From Acetobacter musti (lineage in GTDB: Bacteria > Pseudomonadota > Alphaproteobacteria > Acetobacterales > Acetobacteraceae): 64,000 nt of DNA. The position numbers and the translations under genes were made by a program. Below, one piece after another: positions 36,011 through 44,154 of the stretch. The notes beneath the pieces are model-generated. The model was not told the origin of the DNA, searched no databases, and saw only the letters and a list, made by a program, of their open reading frames with translations. The stretch is taken from assembly GCF_011516835.1 (NCBI RefSeq), contig NZ_WOTB01000002.1:186001-250000 (forward strand), given 5' to 3'. The first letter of the stretch is position 1; each line of letters starts with the position of its first letter.

Positions 36011-37189
36011 ATGCCCAGAAAAGGGGACAATAAGGCAAGGATCGTCGTCATTCGGCGTGGCGGTGGCGGCGGTGGCGGCCATCACGGCGGCGCATGGAAG
36101 ATCGCCTATGCGGATTTCGTGACCGCCATGATGGCGTTCTTTCTTGTGATGTGGCTGATCAACGCCACCACGGAACAGCGCCGTCGCGGCATCGCAAATT
36201 TCTTCAATCCAATGTCCTCGGAGGGATCGGCCTCGGCTCAGGCCCTCTCCGATCCGGGCACTTCGCCATCCGCCAGCACAGGAGAGGTCCAGGACGGAAA
36301 GAACGCGAGCAGCAGCGATTCGAAGTCGGGCGCCAGTTCACCGTCAAAGGAGCAGTCCGCCATGCCGCCCCGTGGCATCGCGCCCGGAAAAGGCGGAGTG
36401 CCGGCCCCCTCCGGCGGCTTCGGTCCGGATGTCGGTGCCGTGACCGGAAGCAATACCGCAGGATCAGGGACCGACCATCGTCGGAGTGGTACCATCCGCG
36501 CCCCGGACCCCTCCTTCCCGGACAGAAGCATCGGCATGGTGGCGCTGGCCCCTCCGGATTTCGCCAGAATCGTTCCCATAGGCGGCACGAAAAACGGTGC
36601 CAGCACCTCTCTGGGCGATGGCGCCGACGCGGCGAAACAGGAACAGGAAGATCTGGAACGTGACGCACGGCAGCTGAAAGCAGCCCTGGCGAATGATCCC
36701 GCCGGTGCCCAGGCGGCGCAGCAGCTTTCCATTGACGTCGTGCCGCAGGGCCTGCGCATCCAACTCTCCGAAACCGAGCAGAAGCCGATGTTCGACTCCG
36801 GCTCGGCCCGCCTGAACGCCCGCGCCATGCATCTCCTGAACATCATCGCGCCTTACCTGACGGCCATGCCGCAGAAACTGTCGATCTACGGTTACACCGA
36901 CGGCGCGATCTTCAGAAACAACCGCCAGTCCAACTGGACATTGTCCGGAGCACGCGCCGATTCCGCGCGGAGTGTCCTCACCCAGGACGGATTTCCGGAA
37001 AGCCGGCTGGTCGAGGTGTCCGGCCGCGCTGACCGGGACCTCGCACTGCCCGATGATCCGGGCGCCGCGGCAAATCGCCGTGTCGTGCTGATGCTGCACC
37101 GTGAGCACGACATCACCCTGCCGGACGCCACTCCCGCGCCAGATACATCCAAGTCAGGCTCTCCGGATCACGCCACCGACCCGTCATGA
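36011..37189 (+). CDS. motB: Flagellar motor stator protein MotB
   Basis: 392 aa, start preceded by ggagaggcgg. A short basic, Gly/His-rich cytoplasmic tip precedes one helix with the proton-binding Asp35 ('KIAYADFVTAMMAFFLVMWLIN'). A long Ser/Pro/Gly linker (about 70-230) leads to a peptidoglycan-binding OmpA domain ('MFDSGSARLNARAMHLLNII', 'LSGARADSARSVL', 'ANRRVVLML'). It anchors the stator to the wall. The order motB-motA is the reverse of E. coli, and no other flagellar genes are in the window. Confidence 0.92.
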   Translation: MPRKGDNKARIVVIRRGGGGGGGHHGGAWKIAYADFVTAMMAFFLVMWLINATTEQRRRGIANFFNPMSSEGSASAQALSDPGTSPSASTGEVQDGKNASSSDSKSGASSPSKEQSAMPPRGIAPGKGGVPAPSGGFGPDVGAVTGSNTAGSGTDHRRSGTIRAPDPSFPDRSIGMVALAPPDFARIVPIGGTKNGASTSLGDGADAAKQEQEDLERDARQLKAALANDPAGAQAAQQLSIDVVPQGLRIQLSETEQKPMFDSGSARLNARAMHLLNIIAPYLTAMPQKLSIYGYTDGAIFRNNRQSNWTLSGARADSARSVLTQDGFPESRLVEVSGRADRDLALPDDPGAAANRRVVLMLHREHDITLPDATPAPDTSKSGSPDHATDPS

Positions 37190-37242
37190 CCATGAACTAC
37201 CGCGGCACAACACCGCATCACTCCGGGATGAGGACAAACTGA

Positions 37243-38109
37243 ATGTTGGTAATCGGCGGGCTGGTTTTCCTGCTGCTCTGCGTTTTTGGCTCGTTCGTGG
37301 CTTCCGGTGGCGCAATCGTGCCGCTCGTCGTCTCCATGCCCTTCGAGTTGATTACGATCCTCGGCGCCGGTATCGGTACCTTCCTCATGGCGAATTCCAT
37401 GAGCGATCTGAAACACGTTCCCGGCGCCTTCAAAGCGGCGCTGAAAGGGCCGGCTTTCGGACGTCAGGATTATCTCGACCTGCTCGGCCTCCTGTTTTTC
37501 TTCACGAGGCTCGCGCAGAGTCACGGCGTGATGGCGCTCGAACCCCATATCGAAACGCCGACGGAGAGTACCGCTTTCGCGAATTATCCGAAAATCAGGG
37601 ACAACAGCCGCGTACGGAATCTGATCTGCGACTATCTGCGCATGATCAGCATGAACATGGACGATCCGTTCCAGTTCGATGAGGTCATGACCCGCGAACT
37701 CGCCAAAAACCTCAAGGAAGACACCCATGTCGCACACGGCATGCAGTCTCTCGCCGATGCGCTCCCGGCTCTCGGAATCGTCGCCGCCGTCCTCGGTGTC
37801 ATCAAAACTATGGGGTCCATCAGCAAACCCCCCGAAGTGCTCGGAGAAATGATCGCAGGCGCGCTGTCGGGAACCTTTCTGGGCGTTCTTCTCGCCTATG
37901 GCATGGTCGGTCCGTTCGCTGCGCGCATACAGAGTGTGGTCGAAGAGGACGCAGCCTATTATGATCTGATTCGGGTCGTGCTCGTCGCCTTTCTTCAGGG
38001 CAACGCGCCGCAGGTCAGCGTCGAGATCGGCCGTAAAGATATTCCGGTGCCCCTGATGCCCAGCTTCGAAGAGGTCGATACCGCGATCAGCGAGCTTGCC
38101 ATCGGCTGA
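37243..38109 (+). CDS. motA: Flagellar motor stator protein MotA
   Basis: 288 aa with four membrane helices: two near the N-terminus ('MLVIGGLVFLLLCVFGSFVASGG', 'ELITILGAGIGTFLMAN') and two around residues 165-225 ('ALPALGIVAAVLGVIKTMG', 'GTFLGVLLAYGMVGPFAARI'). The conserved prolines and charged cytoplasmic loop ('FDEVMTRELAKNLKED') are present. With MotB it forms the proton channel driving flagellar rotation. It lies 53 bases after motB and 54 bases before greB. Confidence 0.94.
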   Translation: MLVIGGLVFLLLCVFGSFVASGGAIVPLVVSMPFELITILGAGIGTFLMANSMSDLKHVPGAFKAALKGPAFGRQDYLDLLGLLFFFTRLAQSHGVMALEPHIETPTESTAFANYPKIRDNSRVRNLICDYLRMISMNMDDPFQFDEVMTRELAKNLKEDTHVAHGMQSLADALPALGIVAAVLGVIKTMGSISKPPEVLGEMIAGALSGTFLGVLLAYGMVGPFAARIQSVVEEDAAYYDLIRVVLVAFLQGNAPQVSVEIGRKDIPVPLMPSFEEVDTAISELAIG

Positions 38110-38163
38110 GGACCGGTGACAGAACTCTGACATCAGAACTCTGGCGACAGGACTGGAGAAAGA

Positions 38164-38670
38164 GTGGCTGCGGACGGCGCAAACGGAGATCTGGCTCGTT
38201 ACATCACCCCGGCCGGACTGCATCTCATGCGGCAGGAACTGTCCAGACTGCTCCGCGAGGACCGGCCGGCCGTCGTCGAGGTCGTGTCCTGGGCAGCGGG
38301 GAATGGCGACCGCTCCGAAAATGGCGATTATATTTACGGCAAAAAACGCCTTCGGGAGATCGACCGGCGCATCCGTTTCCTGACAAAGCGGGTCGAAAAC
38401 GCCATTGAAGTCAATCCGGCCGCCCAGGCACGCCGGGACAAGGTGTTTTTCGGCGCCACGGTTGTCTACGCCGATGAGAGCGACAGAGAAATCACCGTCA
38501 CCATCGTCGGGGCCGACGAGGCAGTGTCCACACGCGGTGAAATCACGCTGCTGGCCCCCGTCGCCCGCGCTTTGCTCGGTCATGGCGCGGGCGATGAGAT
38601 TACGCTCCGCACGCCACGCGGCCCGGAACAGATCGAGATTCTGAGCATATCCTATCCTGCGGCGTCATAA
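38164..38670 (+). CDS. greB: Transcription elongation factor GreB
   Basis: 168 aa from a GTG with ggagaaa upstream. The N-terminal coiled coil carries the GreB-type 'AAGNGDRSENGDYIYGKKRLREIDRRIRFLTKR', with the acidic tip D-x-S-E-N/D that stimulates RNA cleavage, and the C-terminal FKBP-like domain follows ('FFGATVVYADES', 'ARALLGHGAGDEITLRTP'). It rescues backtracked RNA polymerase. The 'YIYGKK' wording favours GreB over GreA. Confidence 0.92.
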   Translation: MAADGANGDLARYITPAGLHLMRQELSRLLREDRPAVVEVVSWAAGNGDRSENGDYIYGKKRLREIDRRIRFLTKRVENAIEVNPAAQARRDKVFFGATVVYADESDREITVTIVGADEAVSTRGEITLLAPVARALLGHGAGDEITLRTPRGPEQIEILSISYPAAS

Positions 38671-38817
38671 TTCCGGAGACCCCGGAGATCCGCCAGTTCC
38701 TGCGAGACAGTCCGGTTCCGGACGGACGCCGCGCCGGCGCACGGACAGCACGACAGACCGCCTTTCCTCCCGGGCGTGATTTGCTTTAAGACGAATCAGC
38801 GAGAAATGGAGCAGATC

Positions 38818-39822
38818 ATGACCACCGGGCTGGATGTCGCAGTTCAGATGGATCCTCTCGAAGGGATCGACATCAACGGAGATTCCTCCTTTGCGATGAT
38901 GCTGGAGGCCCAGGCGCGCGGAAGCCGTCTGTTTGTGTACGGCGTGGAGACGCTTGCCCTCAGCGAAGGCGGGCAGGAAGAAGGGAAGGGTTATACGAAC
39001 CGGCTCACAGCCCTGGTCCGCCCCGTCACCGTCCGGCGCGAAAAGGGCAATCACGCCACCTTCGGCGAACCCGTCCGTCGCAATCTCAGCGAGATGGACG
39101 TGATCCTGATGCGTCAGGACCCGCCCTTCGACATGGCCTACATCACCGCGACACACATGCTCGAACACGTCCACGGTGTCGGACCGGGCAAAGCCCTCGT
39201 GGTCAACGATCCGCGCTTCGTGCGGGACTCGCCCGAAAAACTGCTCGTCACGCATTACCCGGAGCTGATGCCGCCAACCCTCGTCACCTGGGACGTGCAT
39301 GAAATCCGCGCCTTCCGGAAGAAATGGAAAGACATCATCGTCAAACCGCTGTTCGGAAACGGCGGCAGCGGCGTGTTCCGCATTCGTGAGGACGATCAGA
39401 ACCTGAACGCCCTGCTCGAAATGCACTTCGCCCGGTCCCGCGAACCGCTGATGATCCAGCGTTACGAACCGGCCGTCCGGGCAGGCGACAAGCGCATCAT
39501 CCTCGCGGACGGCACGCCCATCGGCGCGATCAATCGTGTGCCGGCTGAAGGAGAGGCCCGGTCGAACATGCATGTCGGCGGCGTGGCGAAAAAAGTCGAT
39601 CTGACACCGCGCGACCGCGAAATCTGCGAAGCGATCGGACCCATGCTGAAAGAGCGCGGCCTGATTTTTGTGGGAATCGATGTCATCGGAGACTGGCTGA
39701 CCGAGATCAATGTCACATCCCCGACCGGGCTTCAGGAACTCGCCCGCTTCGACGGGACAAACCCGGCCGGAATATTGTGGGACTGCATCGAAGCCCGCCT
39801 GCACGCCGCCGGGCAGGACTGA
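38818..39822 (+). CDS. gshB: Glutathione synthetase
   Basis: 334 aa from the ATG at 38818 with ggag 6 bases upstream. The N-terminal domain reads '[28 protein letters not shown]', then '[20 protein letters not shown]'. The ATP-grasp shows '[18 protein letters not shown]', '[19 protein letters not shown]' and '[21 protein letters not shown]'. It joins gamma-glutamylcysteine and glycine. gshA is not in the window. Confidence 0.96.
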   Translation: MTTGLDVAVQMDPLEGIDINGDSSFAMMLEAQARGSRLFVYGVETLALSEGGQEEGKGYTNRLTALVRPVTVRREKGNHATFGEPVRRNLSEMDVILMRQDPPFDMAYITATHMLEHVHGVGPGKALVVNDPRFVRDSPEKLLVTHYPELMPPTLVTWDVHEIRAFRKKWKDIIVKPLFGNGGSGVFRIREDDQNLNALLEMHFARSREPLMIQRYEPAVRAGDKRIILADGTPIGAINRVPAEGEARSNMHVGGVAKKVDLTPRDREICEAIGPMLKERGLIFVGIDVIGDWLTEINVTSPTGLQELARFDGTNPAGILWDCIEARLHAAGQD

Positions 39823-39971
39823 AAGGCCGCCCGCCGCATATCATCTGGCTCCGCTTCGTCCCCGGCGGAGCCACCGGCCCGTCATAAAACAACCGGAAGC
39901 ACGCATCGTAAGGGTAGGCCGTGAAGGAAAATGCGGACAGAAGCGTTCAAAAAAAAGCGTTTATGTGTTTC

Positions 39972-40010
39972 GCAAACAGGAGACAAAGCCGGGCTCTGTC
40001 CTGCACCCTG
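39972..40010. repeat. Module C palindromic repeat, solitary copy
   Basis: gcaaacaggagacaaagccgggctctgtcctgcaccc closely matches the left half of the composite repeat at 30311-30347, here without module A. It abuts the stop of the small minus-strand gene at 40013. Confidence 0.7.
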
Positions 40011-40012
40011 AA

Positions 40013-40186
40013 TCAGGACCCGTCCTGCCGGGCCTTCCTTTTCTGCTCCGCCCGCTCCCGCCGCTGCTGCAATCTCTCGAAAATATCGAACCGGCAGTCG
40101 ATCCAGTCGCGGATCTGCCAGCGCCAGTAAAAAACAAAAATACTGGCCCAGGAGACAATACTGAAAAAAACAAGAAACAGAATCAC
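40013..40186 (-). CDS. Small membrane protein with amphipathic basic tail (57 aa)
   Basis: Read from a GTG at 40186 with gggag 9 bases upstream to a TGA at 40013-40015. Residues 1-22 form one hydrophobic helix rich in Phe/Val/Trp ('MILFLVFFSIVSWASIFVFY'). An aromatic-charged stretch ('WRWQIRDWIDCRFDIFE') and a highly charged helix ('RLQQRRERAEQKRKARQ') follow. GC-rich third positions in the second half and coherent residue choice favour a real gene. No family recognised; it resembles small membrane-tethered subunits or tethers. Confidence 0.6.
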   Translation of the reverse strand: MILFLVFFSIVSWASIFVFYWRWQIRDWIDCRFDIFERLQQRRERAEQKRKARQDGS

Positions 40187-40430
40187 GCCATCGCTCCCGC
40201 CGGCCCGGAACCGGCTCCGTCCGTCGCTCCGGCATATCCGTTACCGTCATGCCCGTTCGCCATACTTCCGGACCAGGCTGAACGCCCCGTCCGGAAAACG
40301 CCCCTGCCCGCATCAGAATGCGCCGGGCCGCCTGTCAGGGGCCTGCATGTCGGGAGTAAGTTCACGAGGTTAAATGCTCCCTGGCGCCATGAATTTTTGC
40401 ATGCGCTTTCAGTGTAGGGGAACACCAGCC

Positions 40431-40556
40431 ATGAAAAAAGACGGAACGGATCAGGAAAAACAGGATGAGGACTTTGTCCCCGGCATGCTGTATGGCAATG
40501 TCCGGTCCCGGCGTGGCGCGGAAAACCGTTTTGGTGACTTCCGGACTGTGTCTTGA
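40431..40556 (+). CDS. Small hydrophilic hypothetical protein (41 aa)
   Basis: ATG at 40431 with aggggaa about 10 bases upstream. The 41 residues are charged ('MKKDGTDQEKQDEDFVPGML') and soluble, with no recognised family. It ends 47 bases before the likely pmtA start and overlaps the upstream extension of that frame, so it may be a leader ORF or an independent small gene. Confidence 0.4.
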   Translation: MKKDGTDQEKQDEDFVPGMLYGNVRSRRGAENRFGDFRTVS

Positions 40557-40603
40557 GTTTTCAACCCCTTGTGGAACCTGGTTACGCCGGGCAGATAGGA
40601 CGC

Positions 40604-41356
40604 ATGAGCGAAGTCTTGCAAGGTGTCCGCGATGAGTCCGCGGAAGACGTGTCCCCCTCTCAGGAGTCGCACGGTCCGCGTGTCGCCCTTGATGCCGATG
40701 CCGTAAAGGCAGCCTACCGGCGCTGGGCCGGTGTCTACGACACCGTGTTCGGCGGAATATCCGCTTTCGGACGCAGACGGGCGGTTTCAGCCGTTAACCG
40801 CCTCCCGGGAAGCCGGGTGCTGGAGGTCGGTGTCGGAACCGGGCTGGCCCTGCCGCATTACACGGCGAGCAAACGCATCACCGGAATCGACCTGTCCTCC
40901 GACATGCTCGAGCGCGCCCGGGAACGCGTGCGCCGTGACAGGCTCACCAATGTCGACGCCCTGCTCGAAATGGACGCGGAAGAAACCCGCTTCGCCGACG
41001 CCTCCTTCGATATCGCGGTGGCGATGTTCGTCGCTTCGGTCGTCCCGCACCCGCGCCGCCTGCTGGCCGAACTCAAGCGCGTGGTGAAACCGGGCGGCCA
41101 TATCCTGTTCGTCAACCATTTTCTTGCACCGAACGGCGTGCGCGGCGCAATCGAGCGCGGCATGGCGCGCGCCTCGCACTCGCTGGGATGGCATCCGGAT
41201 TTCGCCATGGAAGCCCTGCTGCCTCCCGCCGACATGGCCCGCGCCTGTGTGGAGCCGGTGCCGCCTGTGGGTCTGTTTACCCTCGTCACCCTGACACGGG
41301 AGCCCGATGCAGCTTCAGGCACGGTCAGCCCGGTACCGCAGGAAGAAGTCGCCTGA
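40604..41356 (+). CDS. pmtA: Phosphatidylethanolamine N-methyltransferase (PmtA type)
   Basis: 250 aa from the ATG at 40604 with agga upstream (a TTG at 40553 is possible). A class I methyltransferase fold shows 'AYRRWAGVYDTVFGG', SAM motif I 'VLEVGVGTGLALPHY', then 'GIDLSSDMLERARERV', 'FDIAVAMFVASVVPHPRRLLAELKRVVKPGGHILFVNHF'. This Rhodobacter/Acetobacter-type Pmt makes phosphatidylcholine by three methylations. With OlsB in the same window, it shapes the unusual membrane lipids known from acetic acid bacteria. Confidence 0.87.
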   Translation: MSEVLQGVRDESAEDVSPSQESHGPRVALDADAVKAAYRRWAGVYDTVFGGISAFGRRRAVSAVNRLPGSRVLEVGVGTGLALPHYTASKRITGIDLSSDMLERARERVRRDRLTNVDALLEMDAEETRFADASFDIAVAMFVASVVPHPRRLLAELKRVVKPGGHILFVNHFLAPNGVRGAIERGMARASHSLGWHPDFAMEALLPPADMARACVEPVPPVGLFTLVTLTREPDAASGTVSPVPQEEVA

Positions 41357-41384
41357 GATAAGAATAACCCTGAGATAAGAATAA
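41351..41384. repeat. 17-bp tandem duplication at the pmtA stop
   Basis: cctgagataagaataac occurs twice in direct tandem (41351-41367 and 41368-41384). The first copy contains the pmtA stop codon. It appears to be a recent short duplication. Confidence 0.75.
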
Positions 41385-41571
41385 CGATGTCCGGGGCGCG
41401 TCATAAGCAATGCAGGGCTGTCGCCTCGCGCGCCCATCAGACTTTTGACTTTCGTGAAATTCCGGTAAGGCTTCGGTCAGGGATACTGTTCAGAACGGGC
41501 CGCGCCTTCATGGCCGTCCGTCCTGCCACCGACCGGTCCGGTGATCCGTCAAACGAAAGACGCATGCGACG

Positions 41572-42957
41572 ATGCCTGGTAAGACGCAAGTTTCGGACAA
41601 ACTGAACAGCACGGCAGGCGCCGCCGGGCCAGCCCCGGTCACAGCGCCTGTCCCGGCCGTTTCCGTCGCGTCTCTCACTCTCGCCGTGGCCGTGGGCAGT
41701 ATCGCCGGCGTGACAGGTATCCTGCAGGAAGCACACCTTCTCCCCGACGCGCTGACATCGGAAGCCACCCGGTTCCACCCGGTCGCCATGCTTCTTTTCG
41801 TCGCCGTGCCTGCGTTCCTTGGTGGCTTCGGACGACTTTTCCTGTCGCGCGATCTCGCTGATCCGACGCAGAGAAATGGCGGTCTGGCCCGTCTCCCGGT
41901 CCTGGACGCGCTGTCCATCGGCATGATGACGGCCTCGCTGCTGGCCTTCATCGCCGGCGGAAGTACCGGTCCGGCAGCGGCGGCCGGGCTGCTGCTCTGG
42001 AGCATCGGCGCGGTTCTGCTTGCGACAACGACCGTCGCGACCATCCTCGACAGCCGCGCCGGCCCAGGCCGCGTCGCACCGCGCGGACAGACCGGAACAG
42101 TCCGCTCTGCTCCCCTTTCGCTCTTTGCCTGGACACAGTTCTTCGCCGCCACCGGGCTTCTGTTCGCGGCCCCCGTGATGGCGGCCTCCGCGACACGGGT
42201 GCTCTTCGCCCACTCCGGCGATGCCGGCGCCATGCTCTCAGCCTTCTCCATGCCGGTCACGCTGGTCGTCCTGGTGTCGGCCTTCGGCCTCGCCGCCCGG
42301 ATTTTCGACAGCGCGGCGCCGCTCACAGCCCGGAGTCGGCTGGCAACAGCGGCCCTCGCCGGCGTAACCGCCGATGGCGGCGCCGTGCTCTGGGCGCGCG
42401 GTATTCTGACCCACCAGTCTCAGTCCACAATCACACTGGCCGGAACGTGCCTCGCCGCCGTGGCGTCGCTCGCTTTCGCCGGCCTCTGGATTCGCGCCCT
42501 GTGGCGCCAGACCATCCCGATGCGGAACCGCATCGGCGTGCCGGTGCTGTGGGTTTCGGGCTTCTTTGTCTTTCTCGCCGCCGGCTGGGGCGTGCAGATG
42601 AGCAGCGGCCGCGGCCTACATGCCGCCGTGCTGAGCGGCGCGGTCTTCGTGCTGTTCGGCGCGTTTTATAACTGGCTGGAAACCGTGTCCGAAGGACGCT
42701 ACCCGGCCGGCGCCGCACGGCTGCAGTTCGGACTCCTCTTTGCGGGAGCGGTGCTCTCGGCCGCAGGCGGCCCCGTCATTCACGGTCCTGTCCAGATTGC
42801 AGGTGACATCGCCATGGCCGCTTCTCTGGCCGTGTTCATGATTGTGCTGGCCGGCGCCACAAGACAGTATGGCCATGACACCGCAGGGCAGGGCGCTGCT
42901 TTGTCAGATTCTGCCCTGTCAAATGCTGCCCTGTCCCATACGGCGGACGCACGATGA
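41572..42957 (+). CDS. Degenerate cytochrome c oxidase subunit I homologue
   Basis: 461 aa with about twelve membrane helices. The alignment to COX subunit I is clear: 'FHPVAMLLFVAVPAFLGGFG' matches helix II with the low-spin heme ligand (His69) at exact spacing, and 'LHAAVLSGAVFVLFGAFYNW' matches helix X with the second low-spin ligand (His350). The catalytic site is gone: HPEVY is Met227-Pro-Val-Thr-Leu, the His-His pair is Arg276-Gly277, and the heme a3 His is Gly348. It cannot reduce oxygen in the normal way, though it might still bind one heme. It overlaps ctaB by ATGA. Its C-terminus carries three 15-bp repeats. Confidence 0.75.
   Translation: MPGKTQVSDKLNSTAGAAGPAPVTAPVPAVSVASLTLAVAVGSIAGVTGILQEAHLLPDALTSEATRFHPVAMLLFVAVPAFLGGFGRLFLSRDLADPTQRNGGLARLPVLDALSIGMMTASLLAFIAGGSTGPAAAAGLLLWSIGAVLLATTTVATILDSRAGPGRVAPRGQTGTVRSAPLSLFAWTQFFAATGLLFAAPVMAASATRVLFAHSGDAGAMLSAFSMPVTLVVLVSAFGLAARIFDSAAPLTARSRLATAALAGVTADGGAVLWARGILTHQSQSTITLAGTCLAAVASLAFAGLWIRALWRQTIPMRNRIGVPVLWVSGFFVFLAAGWGVQMSSGRGLHAAVLSGAVFVLFGAFYNWLETVSEGRYPAGAARLQFGLLFAGAVLSAAGGPVIHGPVQIAGDIAMAASLAVFMIVLAGATRQYGHDTAGQGAALSDSALSNAALSHTADAR
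42895..42939. repeat. Three 15-bp in-frame repeats at the end of the COX-I-like gene
   Basis: gctgctttgtcagat, tctgccctgtcaaat and gctgccctgtcccat encode A-A-L-S-D, S-A-L-S-N and A-A-L-S-H, a C-terminal tail absent from normal COX subunit I. Confidence 0.75.
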
Positions 42958-43910
42958 GCGGCGCGACGGCTGCAGAGCGGGCTCCCCGCCAGCGATTCGA
43001 AACGGCCCGCGTCGGCACCCGTGCCGGCGACTGGGTCCAGCTTCTCAAACCCCGCGTTATCTCGCTGGTGGTGTTCACCGGCGCCGCCGGCCTGATCGTG
43101 GCTCCCGGCCCGGTCAGCCCGGTCATCGCCGCGGTCAGCATCCTCTGCATCTGTCTCGCTTCCGGCGCCGCCGGCGCGATCAACATGTGGTACGACCGCG
43201 ACATCGACATCGTCATGCAGCGCACCGCCACACGCCCGATTCCCGGCGGACGCATCCCGCCCGACGAGGCGCTGGCCTACGGCCTCGGTCTCTCGGCGCT
43301 GTCCGTCGCGCTGATGTGGCTGGCCACAAGCACACTGGCCGCCGGCATTCTGGCCTTCTCGATCTTCTTCTACGCCGTCATCTACACGATGTGGCTGAAG
43401 CGCTCGACGCCGCAGAACATCGTCATCGGCGGCGCGGCAGGAGCCTTCCCGCCAATGATCGGCTGGGCCGCCGCGACGGGCTCTCTCGCCGTGCTGCCGG
43501 TCGTGATGTTCGCGATCGTCTTCCTGTGGACCCCGCCACATTTCTGGTCGCTGTCGCTTTACGCCTGCAAGGATTACGGTCGCGCCGGCATCCCGATGCT
43601 GCCCGTCGTGCGCGGCGCCCGGCATACGCGCTGGAACATCTTCGTCTATACATTGCTGCTTCTGGCCGTGTCGCTCGTGCCGTCCTTTCTGCATCTCTGC
43701 GGAACGCTCTACACCGTCACGGCCCTGGTGCTCGGGCTTGGTTTCGTGGCCTGCGCCGTGCGGGTGCTGCTCGAAAAACAGGATGCCAGCGGCGTCAGCC
43801 TGAACGGCGACAAGGCCGCGCGCCTCTCATTCCGGTTCTCCCTGGCTTATCTGTTCCTGCTGTTCTGCGGTCTGCTCGCGGACCACGGACTGACCTGGTG
43901 GCTGTCATGA
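42954..43910 (+). CDS. ctaB: Protoheme IX farnesyltransferase (heme O synthase)
   Basis: 318 aa with about nine membrane helices. UbiA-type motifs: 'NMWYDRDIDIVMQRTATRPIPGGRIPP' (first Asp-rich site), 'YTMWLKRSTPQNIVIGGAAGAFPPMIGWAAATG', and 'WTPPHFWSLSLYACKDYGRAGIPMLPVV'. It farnesylates heme b to heme O, needed by bo3-type ubiquinol oxidases in acetic acid bacteria. It is coupled by ATGA overlaps to both the COX-I relic upstream and the small protein downstream. Confidence 0.95.
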   Translation: MSGATAAERAPRQRFETARVGTRAGDWVQLLKPRVISLVVFTGAAGLIVAPGPVSPVIAAVSILCICLASGAAGAINMWYDRDIDIVMQRTATRPIPGGRIPPDEALAYGLGLSALSVALMWLATSTLAAGILAFSIFFYAVIYTMWLKRSTPQNIVIGGAAGAFPPMIGWAAATGSLAVLPVVMFAIVFLWTPPHFWSLSLYACKDYGRAGIPMLPVVRGARHTRWNIFVYTLLLLAVSLVPSFLHLCGTLYTVTALVLGLGFVACAVRVLLEKQDASGVSLNGDKAARLSFRFSLAYLFLLFCGLLADHGLTWWLS

Positions 43911-44065
43911 TCGCAACGGAAAATGCGGCGGAGCGCCCGGCCGGGCCCTCAGCATCCGAACAGGCCGAACTGACCCGCCGCCAGCGCGGCCGTGTGCTCA
44001 GCCTGGTCGGCTTCACGCTGGCGATGGCCCTGGTGATTTATGCGGTCGCGCTGATCCGTCTCTGA
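43907..44065 (+). CDS. CoxF-like small single-helix protein (52 aa)
   Basis: ATG at 43907 inside the ctaB stop. A polar N-terminus with 'LTRRQRGR' is followed by one membrane helix ('VLSLVGFTLAMALVIYAVALI'). In alphaproteobacterial COX operons a peptide of this size (CoxF) sits between ctaB and ctaG, so position and shape suggest a CoxF relic. ctaG, coxB and coxC are absent here. Confidence 0.7.
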   Translation: MIATENAAERPAGPSASEQAELTRRQRGRVLSLVGFTLAMALVIYAVALIRL

Positions 44066-44107
44066 GGCAAGGCTTTCCAGAATTTTGCCTCCACGCTTCA
44101 TAAAGTC

Positions 44108-44145
44108 CCCTTCGGCCGGTTTCGCTCAGTAAACCGGCCGAAGGG
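44108..44145. terminator. Bidirectional terminator hairpin
   Basis: cccttcggccggttt (44108-44122) pairs perfectly with aaaccggccgaaggg (44131-44145) around the 8-base loop cgctcagt. It lies between the convergent CoxF-like gene and rlmB. Confidence 0.75.
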
Positions 44146-44154
44146 CAGCGCCGG

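Noticed and set aside
37168-38583. 471-codon minus-strand open frame
   Set aside because: Antisense to motA and greB, both of which have clear family signatures.
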